NCBI GenBank assembly: GCA_949987565.1
Contig: OX465107.1
Span: 19,943,401-20,007,400 of the forward strand
Reading direction: 5' to 3'
From: Luidia sarsii
Lineage: Eukaryota; Echinodermata; Asteroidea; Paxillosida; Luidiidae
DNA length: 64,000 bases
This document shows, in pieces, positions 45,858 through 56,613 of the stretch. A program made the position numbers and the translations under genes. The notes below the pieces were generated by a model. It searched no databases. It was not told the DNA's origin and was given only the letters and a program-made list of their open reading frames with translations. The stretch's first letter is position 1, and each line of letters opens with the position of its first letter.

Positions 45858-46405
45858 GAGATCAGTGGAGCTTTCGGGGAAACGGAGGGGGGAGGGGATG
45901 AAGGATCTCTTGAAGTGGCGATGCAAATGAGGTTTTTTTTGTTTTTTGTTGCCTAAAAACATTTTTTTTTTAGGGGGGCTTTCACAGTGCAGATGTCAGG
46001 AATTGGTTGAGACGACACAGTATAGGAGCAATCTCTATTGTGAGCGTGTCACTTGGACAAGGAGAGAAGGGATCACATGCTGTCGCTTAAGAACGTGTTA
46101 TCAGCTTTTTGACGAATCAAAGCTACAACAGCACTGACAATGAAGGAAGGAACTTTTGTGGTATTTTGAACAGTCAAAATGTTGCTCCACTTTTTTCAAA
46201 TTTTCTAAATTTTACAAAAAATTGGGTTTTCATCGAAGTTTTTCTTCCCTATCGGGTCTTTAAGCGTGACGTGGTTCGTTTTACACAAATACAGATGGTT
46301 CCTTGGGCAATGCGGTCATTTGCATATCTTTTTTTACAGCTACATGCATGGATGCTCTACAATGCTGGGCTAAACCCTCAGTCGACTTGTGTGGAAACTG
46401 TATGC

Positions 46406-46556
46406 TCAACCACTTCGCACAGGGACCTCCGAAAATCGGAGCGCCGTTGGTGTTGCTATGCGCCGGGCAACTCCCAAACCGCAATGCCACCATGGTCCGA
46501 GTTTCAAAGCAGAGACTCTTTCTCAGCCTACCGTAAACCGATTTGTAGCTTAGACA
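46406..46556 (+). repeat. Dispersed repeat, copy B (paired with 29336-29484)
   Basis: aaccacttcgcacagggacc, then tcggagcgccgttggtgttg, then agactctttctcagccta and atttgtagcttagacaat. Right after it is a perfect 9-bp hairpin, agcctgaaa-ttaca-tttcaggct (46559-46581). Confidence 0.75.
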
Positions 46557-48625
46557 ATAGCCTGAAATTACATTTCAGGCTGCAGTTGTCACGGAATCCT
46601 TGGGGCAGTTTAGACTAAATTGAGGAGTTTTAGCGTTCGCCTACTAACCCCCCACCCTCCCCCAACCAGGTCACTTGGAGCATGCTCAGAGTTTGGCCAC
46701 ACCTCCCTAATTTGCATACGTACCAAATTGCCAATGGTTTTGCATGGACCATCAGCCAATGATTGCATGGCTCATTCAAAAGTGCGTATTTTAGAAATTG
46801 TATTTATTTTTTTATCTTTTCAAAAATAAAATGGTTGGATGTGGAAAAAGGCAGGAACATACAGTTGGCAAAAATGTCCAACAACTTTTGGGGAATATCT
46901 CAAACAGGTTAAAGTATTAATCACGGATAATTGCAAGAGGAGGTAAGATGGACTGGGGGTCTCACAATTGACCATTCTTTGTTCATTTCGTTCAAATTTG
47001 GATTAATTCAAAAACTTCATTTTAAGGGACAGGGAGTGAACAAATGAAGAGTGTGAACTGGTGACAGGGTCAAAGGTCATTGTCGGAAGAGAGTTAAAAA
47101 GAGGTCAAAGAGTCAGTGGAGATCACACAGTGAAGAGGATGAAGGAAGAAGTGCCTGGTTCAGAGACTAGGTCCTAGCCTGGCCTATGGGGACGGAGGCT
47201 TGACTCCCATGGGGGGGGGGCGGGGGCACACAAGGCACTGTGAGATCACGGCACACCAAAGGCTAACAGAACCAGTTAATTGCAGACTTGAAATCTACGT
47301 GGGAGGGGGGAGGGGGGGGGTTTACAAGGGGAAGGGTTCACCAAAGTTTGGAACCCGGTTGATGCCTGATTACTAAGTATTAAAAACTTGAAAACTGAGT
47401 AGTGTAACAAAGTAGTGAACTGGGAGTGAGTCTGAAACACAATCAACATTAACGAGGTCCTCATTAATTAGATAACGGAAACAAATGAGAAAGGAACCGT
47501 GACAAAAGTGTGGCTGTCAGTCAATCGCAACGCCTGCGTGTCTGTGAAGATTAAACCCGCTACGCAAACCCGATTGGGTTTTTGTGTGCGTGTGTGTGTG
47601 TGTGTGAAAGGCACTGACCATGATCCTGGCAATGCGCTTCTACAGCACATGTCTTCCTTCTCTGAAAATTGGCGGTACAGCATTTACAGCAATGGTTCTT
47701 ATTGCACACGGTTCCTCTAATATGTCACAAAAAGACTATACTGGGTTGCCGATACTTTCCATTTCAAATTCTTCCAAGTCCACCAATCCTTGTATGTCAT
47801 TTTGAGGGTGAAGGCCGATTGCCGCACACTGATTAAGGTTCTGCATGTGAGAAGCTCTCTTGGATTCCCAATGGATCGGCAAAGCCTCGTTTCAAACTTT
47901 TCAAACTGCTTCTACGAGTCTCTCTTGTCCATAAACTACCCATCAAAGGAAACAACATCTACGCTATAAACCTCCCCTAAAAAAATCCCTCCCAAAACCC
48001 AACAACAACAAAACCCAAAATGGCCCTCAAACAAACACTCCACACCAATCAACGAATCCCGGCTGTAAAAACACCCATGGAGTCTCTCCGGAGTCTACAC
48101 AATTGGCTATGGCACCTCGTGTGCATAACCTCAATGGCATCTCCACGTATTCCCGACACTGTGTCAACGGCAAATTTGTGCCCCTCAATCCGCCGTTGAC
48201 CGATCCCCATTCACTGCAGCACCCTCCACTGCGACTCTGCAGCGAGGTTTTTCTTCACCGCACACCGCTGCGGTGTGTGTGCGTGTGACGATTTCAAGGT
48301 GTGGTGCACAATTATCAGTGGCACAGGTAAGCATTACATCGGAGGTGGGATATTAATATGTAGAGGTGGTTAGGGTTAGTGTCAACACCGTCACAGCAGA
48401 TCGAGCGAGCAAGCGAGTGAGCGGGCAGGCAGGCAAAAAAAAGCAAGGCAGTGCATTCTCCTCTTTTCCCCTCCTGAGGTTGAGAAGGTGGGAGGTATGG
48501 GGGGAGGGGTTTGAGGGAGTAATCTTCGGTGGAAAAAGAGGGGGGGGGATAGAGGACGAGGATGTTAAATGAGACTGAAAAGGGACCGGGAAGGGTTAAG
48601 GGTGGCTACGGTCTGGCCCACGTAC

Positions 48626-48697
48626 CTCCTTATTGCTGCCGACGGTGACCCTGCCGACTCGCCTTGCAGGTCGGGCTGTCTCCTCCGCCTTGTTGTC
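48626..48697 (-). CDS. PPP1R12A: MYPT exon 9 of window (24 codons)
   Basis: Phase 0 in and out; acceptor ctccaacag, donor GAG/gtacgtg. It encodes DNKAEETARPARRVGRVTVG followed by SNKE. It falls in the charged region that in vertebrates is EEKEK-rich. No specific family motif is visible, so support comes from the splice signals and from phase agreement with both neighbours. Confidence 0.82.
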
Positions 48698-49549
48698 CTG
48701 TTGGAGGTCAAGGCACCACAAGAAGTCCACTCAACAATGCCTTGCAAGGAGGGAGGGAGGGAGGGAGGGTGTCCCCTCTCTCCCCACCAAACCACCATCG
48801 CTCCTCACTCTCGTACGGGAATCAACTACAAAGCCAGACCTGTAGCAATTCTATCCTTATATCTTTTTAAATTTTCCCCCAAGCAAGCGGACACCTCGTG
48901 CTAGTAGCCACCCTTCCACCAGCAACACCGCATTGAAGCAAGCAGCCACCATTGTTTGTTTATGTCTTTGAAAGAAGCACTTATCCTTATAGCTGCACAG
49001 AGATTTCAATGATAATAAGTAAACTACTTCATGCCAGAGTGGGAACGGTGCATTACCTCTGATGGTCACTCAAAGCTGGTTGTACAGTGTGCCGACTGTG
49101 CAAGCTGAATAGGGTCACTGCATCCACAGTTGTGACTGTGAATGGGTGCACTGAATGAACACAACGAATAGGGCCATTGTACCCACAGCCATGACAGTGA
49201 CTGGGCACCCCAGCCATGGTCTATACAAACACCGCCAAGCACCATGGCATGAAGTAGTTATTAAAAAGGGAGGGATCCAAACTAACGGCAATGGCTAAGG
49301 CTTGCACCCAAGGGCATCTCCCTGCACGGCCTTCACATCCGGCCCCAGGCAATTTGAAAGCCTGAACAAATCGGCTGCGGCTCATGTCTCAAAATCAGTC
49401 CGCGGAAGCCACGAGCAAGCGGCTCCAATCCACATAGACCGGTGCCCTTGGCTCAGCCACAGCCAACAGAAATGGACACAGCCCTTAGCCACAGCCATTA
49501 ATTCAGCCCCAGCCCTTGTAGGACGAGCGTGTCTCTCTCCTGCCCTTAC

Positions 49550-49624
49550 CTTTTGCGGCTCGTTCTTGTTGTCCTTATCCCGGATGGCCGTCTTAGCCCC
49601 TTCTAAGTCCTCGGCCGTCACTCC
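49550..49624 (-). CDS. PPP1R12A: MYPT exon 8 of window: GVTAEDLEGAKTAI (25 codons)
   Basis: Phase 0 in and out; acceptor attctgtag, donor AAG/gtaaggg. It encodes GVTAEDLEGAKTAIRDKDNK followed by NEPQK. Together with exon 7 it rebuilds RRSTQ/GVT; vertebrate MYPT1 has GVTLTDLQEAEKTIGRS. The inhibitory-site motif is therefore split by an intron exactly between Gln and Gly. Confidence 0.96.
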
Positions 49625-49920
49625 CTACAGAATATCGCCCAACAACAATAACATTTGAGCACGAACAAAAAAAGGAGGAAGAAACACATGGGCAAGACAC
49701 AAGGGTGATTATCAGCATCCATCTTGGTGAAGACAAGCACTGTCTGCCCAACAATCAAGCCAATCTTGTTCCATGTCAGTTTTTGGTCGACATTTTGAGA
49801 AGGGTCCCCCAAATACAAACAATGCAACTTGTTTGGTCAGTCTTACTAAGGGGGTTCAATTTTACTGAGGGAGGGGGGAGGAGGGGGGGAGGTTGAAATT
49901 CTGTTGCCCGAGGAACGCAC
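49625..49920 (-). other. Short MYPT intron between exons 7 and 8
   Basis: A 296 bp intron with a G-rich plus strand near 49868-49892 (C-rich in RNA, next to the donor). Nothing else is seen. Confidence 0.6.
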
Positions 49921-50011
49921 CTGAGTGGATCTCCTCGATGACCTTTCCCTCTTTGCCCTCAGCCTCCGTTGCGTTTCCGACTCTTCGTCTTTGGCGGGTG
50001 TCATGTAGGAC
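49921..50011 (-). CDS. PPP1R12A: MYPT exon 7 of window: SYMTP...RRSTQ (ROCK site)
   Basis: Phase 2 in, phase 0 out; acceptor ctgcaatag, donor CAG/gtgcgtt. It encodes R-SYMTPAKDEESETQRR and then KRERSSRRSTQ. Vertebrate MYPT1 has RRSYLTPVRDEESESQRK...SRRSTQGVTL. The Thr codon at 49924-49926 is the equivalent of human T696, the site through which Rho kinase and ZIPK inhibit the phosphatase. The basic RRS preceding it also fits the PKA/PKG-targeted serine (human S695). Confidence 0.97.
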
Positions 50012-51868
50012 CTATTGCAGGGACCAAAACCAGTCAGTCACACGGCCGGACGACAGATTAAAAAAAAAAAAAAACACCCACCCAAAATGGGCCAGACAAT
50101 ATCGGTGGGCCAGGGACCACCGGCTACAAGCTGATAACAACATCCCCGAGGCCTGCACTCCGAGACTGACCAAGTTGGGATGAGTGCACCAGCTTTCTTT
50201 GGAACAACTTCGTCATCAGAGGCATTCTGATGCAAGAGGTTGCTGCTAGCAAAAGCTGATGCACTCTTTTTACCGACTGGTCAGCCTTCAGACGCCATCC
50301 CTTGTGTTCTTGTTACTCATCAGTTAGACTAAACCAAGCTACCTTTACACATCTTCAGTTAAGGACTACGATAGATGAACACTAATACACAATTGCACCG
50401 CCAGAAGAACTTTCAACTTGGGGGGAATGGCTTCAAAATAATTGTGTGATTTCAGGAGCAAAAGGTACAAAGCTGACATTTTTCCCTGAGAGAAAGCTTT
50501 ACTTGTTTCCATGGCAACCTGACACTGTCTCACGCACGCAACCCGTGAGGGGAGAAATCTTCCCTTCACGTTATTTTGGGGGTTTAGCTTGGAACGCAAA
50601 ATTAATTCCGAGCGAAAAATGTGACACCCACGAAGATGACGATTATGAGGATTGGTAGTTGAACTGTGAGCTGACCTTTGTATAATTACAACTGCTCAAA
50701 GTAAGTCCTGCATTATTTGGACCAAAAACTACTCAAGAATGCATTGGGATACCTCCTCTCAGAAAATGTTGACACTTTGTAACTTTCCTGATGCCAAACA
50801 ACACAGACTACAAATTACTGCATTTATATTTTTATAAAAAAAAGCCACACCACGCATAATCAAACAAACCAGGGAAAAAAGCCAAATAAACCAATAGATA
50901 AAAAAATAAAAAAAATATAAAAATTAACACCACTTTGAAAGTTGTAGAAACATCACAACTCTGTTAATTGCAACACTTCTGAACCAAAATTCCACACCTC
51001 TAACAAAAGTCACTCCTGAAAATCGGGGAACAATTTCGGGAGGGAGAAGAAAATTAGCTGTTGGTTACATTTTAGACAATTATGGCTTTTAGGAGACGAA
51101 AATGAGTCAAATGGTTTTTTACCGAATGGGGAAGGGTTAAAAAAAGGGGGTGGGGGGTATTGGTAAATGTCATTGTTATTGGGTAGAGTTCTTTTGAGTT
51201 GACCGAGTTATGAAGAAGGGTTTGGGAAGATTATTGCACTCCCTGAAAAGATGGAAAGATAGGAGGCGAAATGGACAGAGAGTCACCTGCACCTTTATTT
51301 GAAAAGAAGGTGAAACATTTGTTTTTTTTGTTTTTTTAGTCACCTGTCCGCTTCCGAAGTTGGAGAAAAAAAGGGCGAGGTACATGTACATCTATCAAAA
51401 AGTCTAATAGTTGAATTGAATTTGGAAAAAAAAAAAAATCTGAATTAGGATTTGCACCTGAAACTCCTACATTATTGTACCACTGATTAACCATCTGACC
51501 CAGTCCTTAAAAGAATTTGCAAATTTAGACTGGCTACAATTTGTTTCTGGGGCAGGGTACCGGTCAAAATGCTGCAAAAACACGTGGGATTGTGCATGAC
51601 TGGGGACCAACATCCCCCTCCTTCCAAAACAAGAATACTAGCTCTGATGAATGTGTGGCCTTTGGAGAGTGGGGAGGGGTGTGGGGTGCGATTTCTGAAG
51701 ATTTTTTTTTTTGAAATTTGAAATTGACGTGGTGACTATAGGTAGTTCTGACGTTTCCACAGCCTATAAGCTGCCTATAATATGACTGTGCGGTGAAAAG
51801 TAAAAAAAAGTAATGGTAACGCCCACCCCCTATCTGAGTGCTGCTGATCCCTTGCCCTCTGGTTTTAC
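50012..51868 (-). other. MYPT intron between exons 6 and 7
   Basis: A 1.9 kb AT-rich intron. A degenerate SINE-like segment lies on the minus strand at about 51440-51515 (ggactgggtcagatggttaa and caggtgcaaatcctaattca). No exon is seen. Confidence 0.55.
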
Positions 51869-52042
51869 CTTCCCGTTGTAGGAACGGTGGTGGTGGCCGT
51901 GGTTACAGGAAGGGTGGTGGAGGTGGTTATGGTAGCGGTTATGGTCTTGCACCGATCCGAGGCCCTATCCTGGTCGGTGGTCACGTCGGCAATGAAGCGG
52001 CGCCGGGCGGAAGCCCCAGCCCGTGGTGTTATTCCGTACTCC
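51869..52042 (-). CDS. PPP1R12A: MYPT exon 6 of window: threonine-rich segment (58 codons)
   Basis: Phase 2 in and out; acceptor ccctcgcag, donor AG/gtaaaac. The junction codon with exon 5 is Arg. It encodes EYGITPRAGASARRRFIADV and then KTITATITTSTTLPVTTATT. The Thr-rich block corresponds to the TTTLTTTTAG region of vertebrate MYPT1 just upstream of RRSYLTP. On the sense strand the acceptor is preceded by about 650 nt of nearly pure pyrimidine. Confidence 0.9.
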
Positions 52043-52069
52043 CTGCGAGGGGTGTTAAAATGAGCGAGG

Positions 52070-52740
52070 CCGTGGGAGAGATGGAGGAAGATGGAGGATG
52101 GAGGATGGAGGAGAGGGAGGTGGGAAAGGATGGAGGGGGGGGGAGAGGGAGGAGAGGGAAAGGGAAGAGGAGAGGAGGGGAGAGGAGGAGGGGGAGAGGG
52201 AAGAGGGAGGAGAGTGAGGAGAGGGAGGAGGATAAGGAGGAGGGGAGAGGAGGAGGAGGGGAGATGAGGAGGAGGAAAAGGAGGCAGGAGGGGAGAGGAG
52301 GAGGAGGGGAGAGGAGGAGGGGAGAGGAGGAGGGGAGAGGAGGAGGGGAGAGGAGGAGGAGGAGGAGGAGGAGAAGAAGGGGGACAGGAGGGGGAAGAGG
52401 AGGGGGAGAGGAGGAGAATGAGGAGAAGGAGAATGGGGAGAGGAGGGGAGAGGAGGAGGAGAAGGAGAAGAAGGGGGACAGGAGGGGGAGGAGGAGGGGG
52501 AGAGGAGGAGAAGGAAAAGGAGAAAGGGGAGAGGAGGAGAAGGAGGAGAAGGAGAAGGAGGAGGAGGAGGGGAGAGGAGGAGAAGGAGAAGGAAGAGGAG
52601 GAGAAGGAGGAGGAGGAGCAGGGGAAGAGGACAAGCAGGAGAAGTAGGAGGTGGTACAGGGGGACATGTAGAAGGGGAGAAAAGGGAGGAGGGAAAGGAG
52701 GAGGAAGAGGATGAGGGTGGACGAGGATGATGGTTTGATA
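52070..52740. repeat. About 670 bp ggagga purine tract
   Basis: The longest purine tract in the window (gaggaggaggggagagg units). It gives open frames of 200-325 codons on both strands. It lies just upstream, in the sense direction, of the acceptor of exon 6 at 52042, so the RNA has a giant polypyrimidine tract there. Confidence 0.95.
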
Positions 52741-54839
52741 GCAGAGGGGGAAACATTGAAGGAGGATGGGGGATGTCACACCAAGGAAAAAAAAATAACC
52801 AAGAAAAAAAAAATCCCAAAACCCTCTTCCTGTGAGCCCCAAAGTGCCAGGTAAGCGGTGAACTCAATCAACTTGATTTCAAACAATCAATGATTCTTTC
52901 TTGTCTTTCTTGCTCTTCCTAGTGCCCCAGTAAACCTGGGGGATGAACATCTGACATTTTGGTCCACCACACACGCACACAACAATGTTCAGAAATTATT
53001 ACTGCACAGTATCAAAACAAGTGATCATCACCATCCTTTCTAGAACTTCTAGAAATGTTCAAACAGTTTCATCCTCAACGGAACTCAATGGCACCAAAAG
53101 AACCAAGCTCACAATCCCGTCAAATGGGCTGGAATGGCATATGTCAGTCAGTTCACAGGCTCAGGGCAAGCCTCTCTTCCCAAGATACTCAAGATGTGCC
53201 AATTCCCACCGATCCAAGCATATTTTATTTCTATTTTATATTTATTTATTTTTTTGGGGGGGGGGGCTCACAGGAAGATCCAAGTAGTATACCATGCGGC
53301 AACCGTAATCCTTGACAAAAATATATATATATATAATGTTCTGGGTTGTTTTTTTTTTAAGGGAAAATCAGTTATTAAAAGCATGCAGAGAGGATGGAGA
53401 GAGAAGCCAATAGATTTCAACTCTGGGGGTGAAATAAAACCCCCAACAAACACCCAAAACCGGGAAGGGAAGGATAGGGGGTCATGCAAAAAGGCGGGTT
53501 CAAAAGTAGACGGCAAAGACGGCAGCAAACTCCACAGGGCAGGGAGGGGGGCAGGGGGAGTTGGACAGACTTCTGGTTTCATGGAATTTGTTGCTGTTCT
53601 GCGGGCACCCAGGCATGCAACTTGTATTTTTTTGTTTAAAATTGTTGTTTTTTTTAATCATGATTTTCTACTACTGAATATATGCGGCATTTACAATGGC
53701 ACATTCGTTGAAAAAAATAAAATAAATAATTTTGCCGCCAGTCTGTAGAAAAGTTGCATTCCTGTTTATTGCCAATTTACCAAAACAGAATTGATAGCCA
53801 ACTTCTCTAGGCTTGGGACACTGGTATTTAAAACAAATTCTCGAAAACAAAATAGCAGCGCGCCAAATCCATGAAACGGGATCTTCTACTTCCTCCGTCC
53901 AACTGCCCTGGTGTTTTGCACCGTTTTTTCACCCTGAACATTTCACGCGAATCAAATCTCAACCTTTCACAAGCATGTTTTTTTTTTTCCTAAACATTTT
54001 TGGGTTTAAAAAAATAATTGGATGACACCTAAACAGGATAAATCCCACAAATAGCCCTCCAAAAAAAAAAAAAAAAAAACCACCACAAAATCCCCAAGTA
54101 ATGGCAAATAGATACACAAAATTGGGAGCACTGTCGAAAATGTTATTGAAAGCGATTCAGAATTCTGAGCAGTGGGAATCAAATGGAATTAAAAAAACAA
54201 TTTCCAGTGCAATCGTTATTTTCAGTTCAGTGACTGTACATTATCATAATTCTTCCCTGGTCCCCAGAAAGTTTCAACCCCGACTTTCAATTTCAGAGAA
54301 CCTGCCCCTCCATCCCACTGACACTTGATAATGTCATGAATCATGAGGTGAGATCTTCATGTGCGCACAAAGGATATGGAGGTGCGGAAAAGCATTTGGA
54401 AAAAAAAGAGTGCGAACTGCCCTCCCCTCCCTCCCTACCCCCTCCCACCCACGCCAAAGCCCCGCCCCAAGGGTGGTTAAACAGTGCCTCGTGCCATATG
54501 CTCATCTTTGAAGTCAAAAGTGTTCGTACACAGTGCAGGCACAGATCTCGTGTCCTACCCCAACACTAACTCTTGGGGGTCGACATTTGGAGGTTTTCTA
54601 GTATGGGAATGACACTGCTCTCAAATTCTAGTCTTTGGATGATTTCCAGACAAGTTTTTAGCAATTCAGATGGAAAATGGATGGGGGCTGGTGTATTCGA
54701 CCCATTCCAAAACCGTAAATACCAGAAATTGTTTTCTCAAACGTGTGTAACTGGGAAGGCCCACTAGGCACTCAGGCTAAAGATGGCACTTCACGAGAGC
54801 CAATGGGAGTTAAGCATGGCTGTCACGTGGCATGACACT
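52741..54839 (-). other. Remaining MYPT intron 3' of the CCAAT array
   Basis: AT-rich, with A homopolymers (54060-54078), an (at)n run near 53319-53333 and a G run near 53258. The plus frame at 53134-53748 has no supporting signals. Nothing coding is seen. Confidence 0.55.
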
Positions 54840-55290
54840 GACCAATCAAATTCTTCAAAACGAATTCTTGGATGTCAGGTGACTGGCAATTGACCAATCA
54901 GCAATAAGCAATGACACTCAGATGACTGGCAGTCAACCAATCAGCAATGAGCGATGGCTCTCAGGTGACTTTGAAGTCAACCAATCAGCAATCAGCAATG
55001 AGCAATGGCCCTCAGGTGACTTTGAAGTCAACCAATCAGCAATGAGCAATGGCTCTCAGGTGACTTTGAAGTCAACCAATCAGCAATCAGCAATGAGCAA
55101 TGGCGCTCAGGTGACTTTGAAGTCAACCAATCGGCAATGAGCAATGGCTCTCAGGTGACTTTGAAGTCAACCAATCGGCAATGAGCAATGGCTCTCAGGT
55201 GACTTTGAAGTCAACCAATCAGCAACCAGCAATGAGCAATGGCTCTCAGGTGGCTTTGAAGTCAACCAATCGGCAATGAGCGATGGCTGC
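54840..55290. repeat. 44-bp minisatellite carrying CCAAT boxes
   Basis: About nine units of the form gtcaaccaatcagcaatgag, then caatggctctcaggtgactt and tgaa; some units have a 9-bp insertion. Each unit has a CCAAT box (accaatcag), so about ten NF-Y-like sites lie in 450 bp, within an intron and about 25 bp past the donor of exon 5. Confidence 0.92.
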
Positions 55291-55315
55291 GGGGGAGAGG
55301 GGGGAGCCCACTAAC

Positions 55316-55410
55316 CTGCCGGATTTGTCGTCTTGCTTGGGATCGGTTGTGGATTCCACGGTCTTCCCTTCCGTTAGCCTTCCTAGTCGGTCCTGCCTCT
55401 CGGTGGCCGA
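55316..55410 (-). CDS. PPP1R12A: MYPT exon 5 of window (31 codons + 2 nt)
   Basis: Phase 0 in, phase 2 out; acceptor gtcgacag, donor AG/gttagtg. It encodes SATERQDRLGRLTEGKTVES and continues to DDKSG. It fits the variable linker after RSASSP; vertebrates have a longer stretch here (RRLASTSD, RKWEDD), so further exons may have been missed or lost. The CCAAT-bearing 44-bp minisatellite starts only about 25 bp into the intron after its donor. Confidence 0.85.
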
Positions 55411-55857
55411 CTGTCGACACAAAGACACAAGGATAATTACCAAGTGACCAGACAGACGAATGGCCAAAGAAATGAATTACCCGAGTGATCAGACGTCCAA
55501 ACGAATGAAACAATTGACCTTGTGAGTAGTTAAACTGATGCGTGAAAAGATGACCAAATGACAAGGTGAGCGAATTGACCCATCCTGTTCCTCAGGATAT
55601 CGGCGTCCACATCAGCGACATTATCAGGACATTAGGGCAACCACTCCTGTCCAATGGGTCTTCTATACCCACGTACAACTTCATCCATCGCCTAGTCTGC
55701 TTCCTGGGTCTCCTGTACCCTTGGCATCCACACGAACACTGGCACGCTCCAGTGAACCTCTTCATGCCCCAGTGGTCATGCTGAGTGGGAAAGATTCTCC
55801 ACGCTCTATAGCGCTCCCCACACAACATTGAAGGACAGATGACAGTTTGTATCCAGC

Positions 55858-55950
55858 AGTCTCCTGACGACGGGCAGAGTAAACAACCGCCCGAAACGTT
55901 GAGTTACCGGCTCTTTTCAGAGCCACACTCCGTCTTGAAAGAGATGGCGT
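55858..55950 (+). repeat. Repeat with hammerhead-like core and histone-type 3' stem-loop, copy 2
   Basis: In order: ctgacga (55864-55870), a cgggc/gcccg stem, gaaac, then ggctcttttcagagccac (55909-55926) and cttgaaagagatgg (55934-55947). The hairpin fits the histone mRNA consensus (six-base stem, TTTC loop), and the purine-rich element sits where a histone downstream element would be. No histone coding sequence is upstream. The second copy is at 21125-21200 (minus). Confidence 0.7.
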
Positions 55951-56201
55951 CACCGCAAACCTTCCACATGACCCAACATGTAGAGATGACCGCAATCACC
56001 CAGCAACCGACAAAATGACAAAGTGACCAAATGAATCAACTGAGCAAATGATCCTATGTACGAATGAGCAAATGGTTAAATCAGCAAAATGATAAATATC
56101 TAAAACTGTCTCGCCGATGCTTCAGGTGTGTTGAGGTTGCCTTGGGGCAACTTATAGTGTTCTACACTCTTCCAACACTGCCTAATTCATCTTAATTAAT
56201 A

Positions 56202-56360
56202 TCTCAAAAGTTAGAGGACCTTACGTTACGATCCTAGCAGGACCTCTCTCATTGCAGGACCATTGAGAAAGGTCTTGTTAGGATCGAAACCTCAGGCCCA
56301 CTAACTTTTTCAGATTTATGTATTGCAGGCCTTTTTAGTTCAGTGAGCAGTTTGCAGCAT
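56202..56360. repeat. Foldback element, two arms
   Basis: Left arm: agttagaggaccttacgtta, then cgatcctagcaggacctctc. Right arm: gagaaaggtcttgttaggat, then cgaaacctcaggcccactaa. The tail is tcagtgagcagtttgcagc, as in the copy at 32343. Confidence 0.88.
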
Positions 56361-56409
56361 TTTTTATTTTTCATTAATTGATATCAATAAATCGTACTAA
56401 TAATCCCAC

Positions 56410-56607
56410 CTTGGCTCGTTCCTCGGAGGCGGTCAGCTTGGGGCTGGAGGCCGAGCGGGCAATCTTGTCGGCCTCCTTGTCGGGCTTGGTGTCCGGCACG
56501 ATGCTGGCACTGCCCGACTTGCGCAGGCCCTGCCGCCAGGCTGGGGTGGCCTCCTCCGGCTCGGGCTTGCTGACCGGCTGCATGGGCTTGGGGGAGAAGC
56601 TGGGAAC
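56410..56607 (-). CDS. PPP1R12A: MYPT exon 4 of window: WRxGLRKSGS / RSASSP segment (66 codons)
   Basis: Phase 0 in and out; acceptor tcctccag, donor AAG/gtgggat. It encodes EEATPAWRQGLRKSGSAS and then KIARSASSPKLTASEERAK. Vertebrate MYPT1 has ESPATWRLGLRKTGS and TRSASSPRL here, which contain the NUAK/14-3-3 sites S445 and S472. The equivalent serines appear conserved in sequence, so comparable regulation is inferred. This is one of the strongest family matches in the window. Confidence 0.95.
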
Positions 56608-56613
56608 CTGGAG

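Larger units (their letters stand above)
39450..48625 (-). other. 9.2 kb MYPT intron
   Basis: It contains two GC/CpG-rich islands (about 41160-41640 and 43600-43770), a CCAAT/octamer/YY1-like cluster (44090-44170), a 510 bp purine tract (44225-44735), a SINE fragment (42309-42382), a dispersed repeat (46406-46556) and a MITE-like palindrome (45779-45857). No coding exon is supported. Confidence 0.6.

Noticed and set aside
46109..46618. 169-codon plus frame
   Set aside because: Crosses a dispersed repeat and has no signals or recognisable domain.
51865..52867. Open frames of 200-325 codons on both strands
   Set aside because: They arise from a ggagga tract that cannot form stop codons; only 51869-52042 in one frame is a real exon.
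55560..55910. A histone gene upstream of the histone-type stem-loop
   Set aside because: The 72-codon frame here resembles no core histone, and the stem-loop has a second copy in an unrelated context.
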